This document shows positions 60,896 through 64,000 of a stretch of DNA of 64,000 bases, in pieces. Made by a program: the position numbers and the translations under genes. This stretch comes from [Clostridium] asparagiforme DSM 15981 (GTDB taxonomy: Bacteria > Bacillota > Clostridia > Lachnospirales > Lachnospiraceae), in contig CP102272.1 in the NCBI GenBank assembly GCA_025149125.1, positions 5,952,001 through 6,016,000 on the forward strand, read 5' to 3'. The notes beneath the pieces were generated by a model. That model ran no database searches. It saw nothing but the letters and a program-made list of their open reading frames with translations, and was not told the DNA's origin. Position 1 is the stretch's first letter; each line of letters opens with the position of its first letter.

Positions 60896-62464
60896 TTATC
60901 GAACCGTAAGGTTCTTCTTCTTGCGCACCAGCATCACCACGGCCGCCGCTATCCCCGCCACACAAAGCAGAATTGCCGTCAGCGCGTAAAAATTCATATG
61001 GTAGCGCAACGTAAATTCGTTTACCGTCACATTTCCGGCCCGGTCCGTAACCGTGAGGACATATTTTCCCGGTCCGGTCACCTCGGCGCTTGTAAACTCA
61101 TAGGGTTCTTTTCCGTTTTTGGACAGGGTGATCGTATTGATATCATTGGCAAGGTATGTGATGGCCGCGCTCTGCCTCCCCACTTCCACCGTCACCTCCG
61201 GCGGCTGTGTGTCCCGCTCCAGCTTCAGGGAAAAGCTCTCTCCCGCCTGTCCCTCCAGCTCCAGCTCATAGCTGCCGTCCGTTGTCATGGCCAGGGCGGA
61301 TCCGTTTCCCACATCCAGCCCTTCTCCGTTGAATGTGGCTTTTGTGATCCGCAGCCCCACCGGAGCCGTATAGGAATCCCGGTTGACATACGAATTGATG
61401 ATCTCAAAGTCAAACTCATAGTCCCCGGAAACCAGCCGGTATTGCCCAAAGGCCCTGAGCTGGCGGCTTGCCTCCCACTCCAGCTCCTCCTCGCCCAGAA
61501 ACAGCCCGTACTCCTCCCCTGAGCGGATCTCCACCGCCTGAGTGACCGCCATGCCCTCCGGTATGTTGCTCAAAAACGTAAAGCCGTTTTCCAGCGTGAC
61601 CTGGTACATGGATTGGTCGGGCAGATACTCCTGGCTCCGTTTCACCGCGCCGGCCTGTTCCCCGGCGGCCGCGGTCTGTTCCGGCTCCCCATCGTCCCCG
61701 TGAAGAGAGGCCCCGGTCTCCGCCGCCTTTGCTGTTTCCGGGATCTTCTCCGGTGCCGGCGTCTCTTCCGTCTCCTCCGGGCGTTCCGGCTCAGACGCTT
61801 CCCCGGTCTGCGAACCGGCTGTCTCCCGGGTCCCGGATGGAATCACATCCGGCAGAAGTCCCATGCCTTCCGGCAGACCGGCTTCGCCGCCGGCCTGCGC
61901 TGCGGCCTCGGGAGTCTTCTCGTCAATGCGGAACCGGAACACCGTCCGGTACTCCTTCTGCTCAGAGAGCGGCACATTTTTGTCCTCCACCACAGTGAGG
62001 CGGATCACATAGGTTCCTCGCCCGGACACCGTCTGGCGGGAGGCGTAGGAAAACGGCACCCCGTCCTTTTCCGCCGTATAGTCCACGCCCGCCGGTATCT
62101 CCAGATACACGGGCTGGTCGGTGACTCCCCCGTTGGACACGTTGGAGTACAGAAAGTATTTGTCCCGGATGGACAGCTCATAGAGGCCGAAATCAGCGTG
62201 AAAACGCTCGCTCATGGTCACATCCTCAATGCCGGGGCCCTCCCCTTCTTCCATTTTACTCTGGTCCGCATACGCCGCGGCTCCCGGTCCGTTCGCCGCG
62301 TCCGCCTCCGGATCCTCCTCTTTTTCCGACTGGCTGAAACCGAACCGGGAGGAGAATGAGGAGGCGGATTCATCCGTCTTCCCCGCCCCCGGCGACGTCA
62401 TGGCAAGGCACCCTGATAGTAATCCCGCCGCAATGATCAGTCCCGTTTTTTTCACTCGAACCAT
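60896..62464 (-). CDS. Ig-like lipoprotein/membrane-anchored protein (paralogue 2)
   Basis: A 522-residue protein with a lipobox (LIIAAGLLSGCL) and, unusually, also a C-terminal helix (FYALTAILLCVAGIAAAVVM) with a basic stop-transfer tail. Beta-sandwich domains with Ig/Big-like strand patterns are at about 95-190 (YFLYSNVSNGGVTDQPVYLE, GRGTYVIRLTVV) and about 280-480 (VGLRITKATFNGEGLDVGNG, FTLRYHMNFY), joined by a Pro/Glu/Thr-rich linker (200-270). It has the same plan as 52095-53174. It follows the VirD4 gene by 25 bases. It may form a surface stalk or adhesin around the channel. Confidence 0.72.
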   Translation of the reverse strand: MVRVKKTGLIIAAGLLSGCLAMTSPGAGKTDESASSFSSRFGFSQSEKEEDPEADAANGPGAAAYADQSKMEEGEGPGIEDVTMSERFHADFGLYELSIRDKYFLYSNVSNGGVTDQPVYLEIPAGVDYTAEKDGVPFSYASRQTVSGRGTYVIRLTVVEDKNVPLSEQKEYRTVFRFRIDEKTPEAAAQAGGEAGLPEGMGLLPDVIPSGTRETAGSQTGEASEPERPEETEETPAPEKIPETAKAAETGASLHGDDGEPEQTAAAGEQAGAVKRSQEYLPDQSMYQVTLENGFTFLSNIPEGMAVTQAVEIRSGEEYGLFLGEEELEWEASRQLRAFGQYRLVSGDYEFDFEIINSYVNRDSYTAPVGLRITKATFNGEGLDVGNGSALAMTTDGSYELELEGQAGESFSLKLERDTQPPEVTVEVGRQSAAITYLANDINTITLSKNGKEPYEFTSAEVTGPGKYVLTVTDRAGNVTVNEFTLRYHMNFYALTAILLCVAGIAAAVVMLVRKKKNLTVR

Positions 62465-62489
62465 AATCCCTTATCCTCACTTTTCATTC

Positions 62490-64000
62490 TCAGGCCATAC
62501 CCTGAAGGCGGTTTTCCCCGCTGCTTTCCACTGCCTGCTCTTCCTCCTGCTCCTGCTGCTGCATCTGGATGATGTAGTTTCGCTCCTCCAAATCGTAATA
62601 AACCTCGTCGCCGAAGAAGGCGTTCATTCTCACATCGCTCAAATCCATGGTCTTCATCTGGTACAGCGGGCATTTGTAGCTGGGCGTGAATTTAGTTTTC
62701 AGGGGATAATTTCCAAATGTTACGATGATTGCGTTTCCGGTGCTGGTCTTGTTGTTCAGCTTCTGTAAGTCGGAGGGATAGATAAGCGGCCTTGTCTGTA
62801 CCTGGCTGGACACGTTGATTCCGCCGTTTTTGTCCCCCACTGTGGAGGAAACGCTCTGGGTGGACACCGTCTTGTTGCCGCACAGCTTGGAGAATTCCTC
62901 GCAGGTCTCTATATCGTTGGAACCGATAAACATCTTCAGGCCGCAGTTGCTCTTGATAATGTTGGCGATGGTCTGGCCGTAGACATTGTCCAGCTGGGCG
63001 TAGGACTGCACCACCATGTTGAACCAGATTTTCCGGCTCCGGCCCACGGTGATCATCTTGTCGAACTTATCGATCTTGGGCATGTTGCCGAACTCATCCA
63101 GGATGAAGTAGACGTTCCGGGGAAGGCTTAAGTCCTCTCTTGCCGAGGCCACCTTGATCAGAGCCTTGTAGATACAGAGGACGAACACGGCCGCCAGGGC
63201 GTGCCGGGTATCCTTCTCGTCCGGGATCTTTAGGAACAGCGCCGTCGGCTCGCTGGCGAATTGCAGCGGATCGATATCCGTGGCCGACGTCAGGGAGCAA
63301 AGCCCTTCGTCGTTGAACATGGACAGCTTGTCAAAGGCAATGGACATGTAGCTGGCAAGAGTGGTGTCCGCTGCGGACAGCACCTGTCTGGACAGCCCCA
63401 CGGATTTGGAAAGCTTGGGCCTTCCCATAAAGTATTCCTTCAACGCCTGGAACTCGTTCTCGGAATTGCTGATGGCCTTGTTGATATTAAAGAAACAGAA
63501 TTTCTCCCTGGTCATCTCCAGCTCCGGGTACTCGCTGTCCTCCAGCATAGCCAGGCAGACCGCCATGATAATGGACCGGGCGCCCTTCTCCCACACGGGG
63601 TCGTCCTTGGACTCGATGGGGCAGATCACGCTGATTAAGTCGTTTAAATCCTCGTACAGCTCGTCGTATATCTTCTGCTTCTCCACCTTCACCACCGTGA
63701 TCAGCTCCCGCCGCACGGCGTATGCCTTGCCCTTATACTCGTACCACACGTCCCCGTAGGCCCCGATGTCGTTGGCCAGCTCCAGGCCGCTCTCCCGCAC
63801 ATCGGATTCGCACTGGAAGATCCCCTTTCCCGCCTCCAGATACAGCTGGTAGCGGTCGTAGATATCCCCCAGGGGATTCCAGCGGAAGGAACTGTAGGGG
63901 TCCCGCAGGTCCAGCACCATCACCTTGTATCCCCGCTCCGAGAGCATCCCGCTGTGGAGCTGGAACAGCTCTCCCTTGGGGTCGGTGCAGATCATCGAGG
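62490..64000 (-). CDS. VirD4/TraG type IV coupling protein, C-terminal part (truncated by window)
   Basis: About 503 residues are visible; the frame continues past the window edge, so the N-terminal membrane helices and Walker A are outside. The sequence begins with SMICTDPKGELF, which in this family follows the Walker A strand. Walker B is VYFILDEFGNMPKID, and the C-terminal part carries SNCGLKMFIGSNDIETCEEF and a Gln/Glu-rich tail. Coupling proteins bring substrates, DNA or proteins, to the secretion channel. It is the first T4SS gene in the visible part of the array. Confidence 0.9.
   Translation of the reverse strand, partial: SMICTDPKGELFQLHSGMLSERGYKVMVLDLRDPYSSFRWNPLGDIYDRYQLYLEAGKGIFQCESDVRESGLELANDIGAYGDVWYEYKGKAYAVRRELITVVKVEKQKIYDELYEDLNDLISVICPIESKDDPVWEKGARSIIMAVCLAMLEDSEYPELEMTREKFCFFNINKAISNSENEFQALKEYFMGRPKLSKSVGLSRQVLSAADTTLASYMSIAFDKLSMFNDEGLCSLTSATDIDPLQFASEPTALFLKIPDEKDTRHALAAVFVLCIYKALIKVASAREDLSLPRNVYFILDEFGNMPKIDKFDKMITVGRSRKIWFNMVVQSYAQLDNVYGQTIANIIKSNCGLKMFIGSNDIETCEEFSKLCGNKTVSTQSVSSTVGDKNGGINVSSQVQTRPLIYPSDLQKLNNKTSTGNAIIVTFGNYPLKTKFTPSYKCPLYQMKTMDLSDVRMNAFFGDEVYYDLEERNYIIQMQQQEQEEEQAVESSGENRLQGMA

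Noticed and set aside
37271-64000. Integrative conjugative element
   Set aside because: VirD4, VirB4, VirB6 and VirB2-like genes would fit, but no relaxase, integrase, excisionase, replication or attachment repeat is visible in the window. I leave the point open because the locus continues past 64 kb.
1-64000. CRISPR arrays, rRNA and tRNA genes, riboswitches
   Set aside because: No regularly spaced repeats, no tRNA-like cloverleaf or CCA ends, no rRNA motifs and no recognisable riboswitch cores were seen on reading both strands.

Overview
The window is about 64 kb of GC-rich, low-G+C-clade-style Gram-positive DNA. Lipobox signal peptides, strong GGAGG ribosome binding sites, consensus TTGACA/TATAAT promoters, split transketolase, BMP-type and carbohydrate ABC importers and a Firmicute potABCD operon together suggest a gut Clostridia member, most likely Lachnospiraceae of the Enterocloster/Lachnoclostridium kind. 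That assignment is inference from gene content. I see no rRNA, tRNA, CRISPR array, integrase or relaxase.

Left part (1-37 kb) is a chain of catabolic and transport units. A MATE pump tail (1-801) is followed by a minus-strand regulon: an allantoinase/hydantoinase-like amidohydrolase, an SDR dehydrogenase, a BMP-family nucleoside-type ABC importer, an FCD regulator, an epimerase, a formamidase-family protein and a cyclase-family hydrolase. A divergent sialidase-fold gene lies beyond (11.9-13.0 kb). Two promoters in this unit carry the same 17-bp palindrome just downstream of the -10, and a related palindrome sits at the sialidase promoter. Next is a sugar unit (13.6-20.4 kb): FadR-type regulator, sugar ABC importer, two-subunit transketolase, cupin and transaldolase. 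A decaying locus follows (20.8-22.9 kb), with one intact Gfo/Idh/MocA dehydrogenase between broken lacI, TIM-barrel isomerase and alpha/beta-hydrolase genes. Then come a dicarboxylate unit (esterase, DASS transporter, malic enzyme, divergent maleate-isomerase-like protein), aroC, a lactonase-fold protein, an XRE-cupin regulator with potABCD, and a GH13 glycosidase.

Right part (37.3-64 kb) is the striking one. Twenty genes run on the minus strand with gaps of at most 77 bases, so they could form one very long transcription unit. The upstream half encodes a type IV secretion-like machine: VirD4 coupling ATPase (cut by the window edge), two VirB6/TrbL-like proteins, VirB4, a VirB2-like small membrane protein, two Ig-like membrane-anchored surface proteins, an orphan solute-binding lipoprotein, a large unknown lipoprotein, and a 583-residue protein with the full motif set of a PI3/4-kinase/HipA-like kinase fold, a plausible secreted effector or regulator. 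The downstream half is a signalling module: a choline-binding-like secreted protein, a cNMP-binding/PP2C/anti-sigma-kinase three-domain protein, a STAS anti-sigma antagonist, a CPBP protease, an NHL propeller, CvpA, a CHASE2 class III adenylate cyclase, a FecR beta-helix protein and an MBL-fold hydrolase. The simplest reading is a cAMP circuit (cyclase, cAMP-gated phosphatase/kinase, STAS switch, possible phosphodiesterase) tied to an envelope-spanning secretion machine. I am not aware of a described system with this composition.
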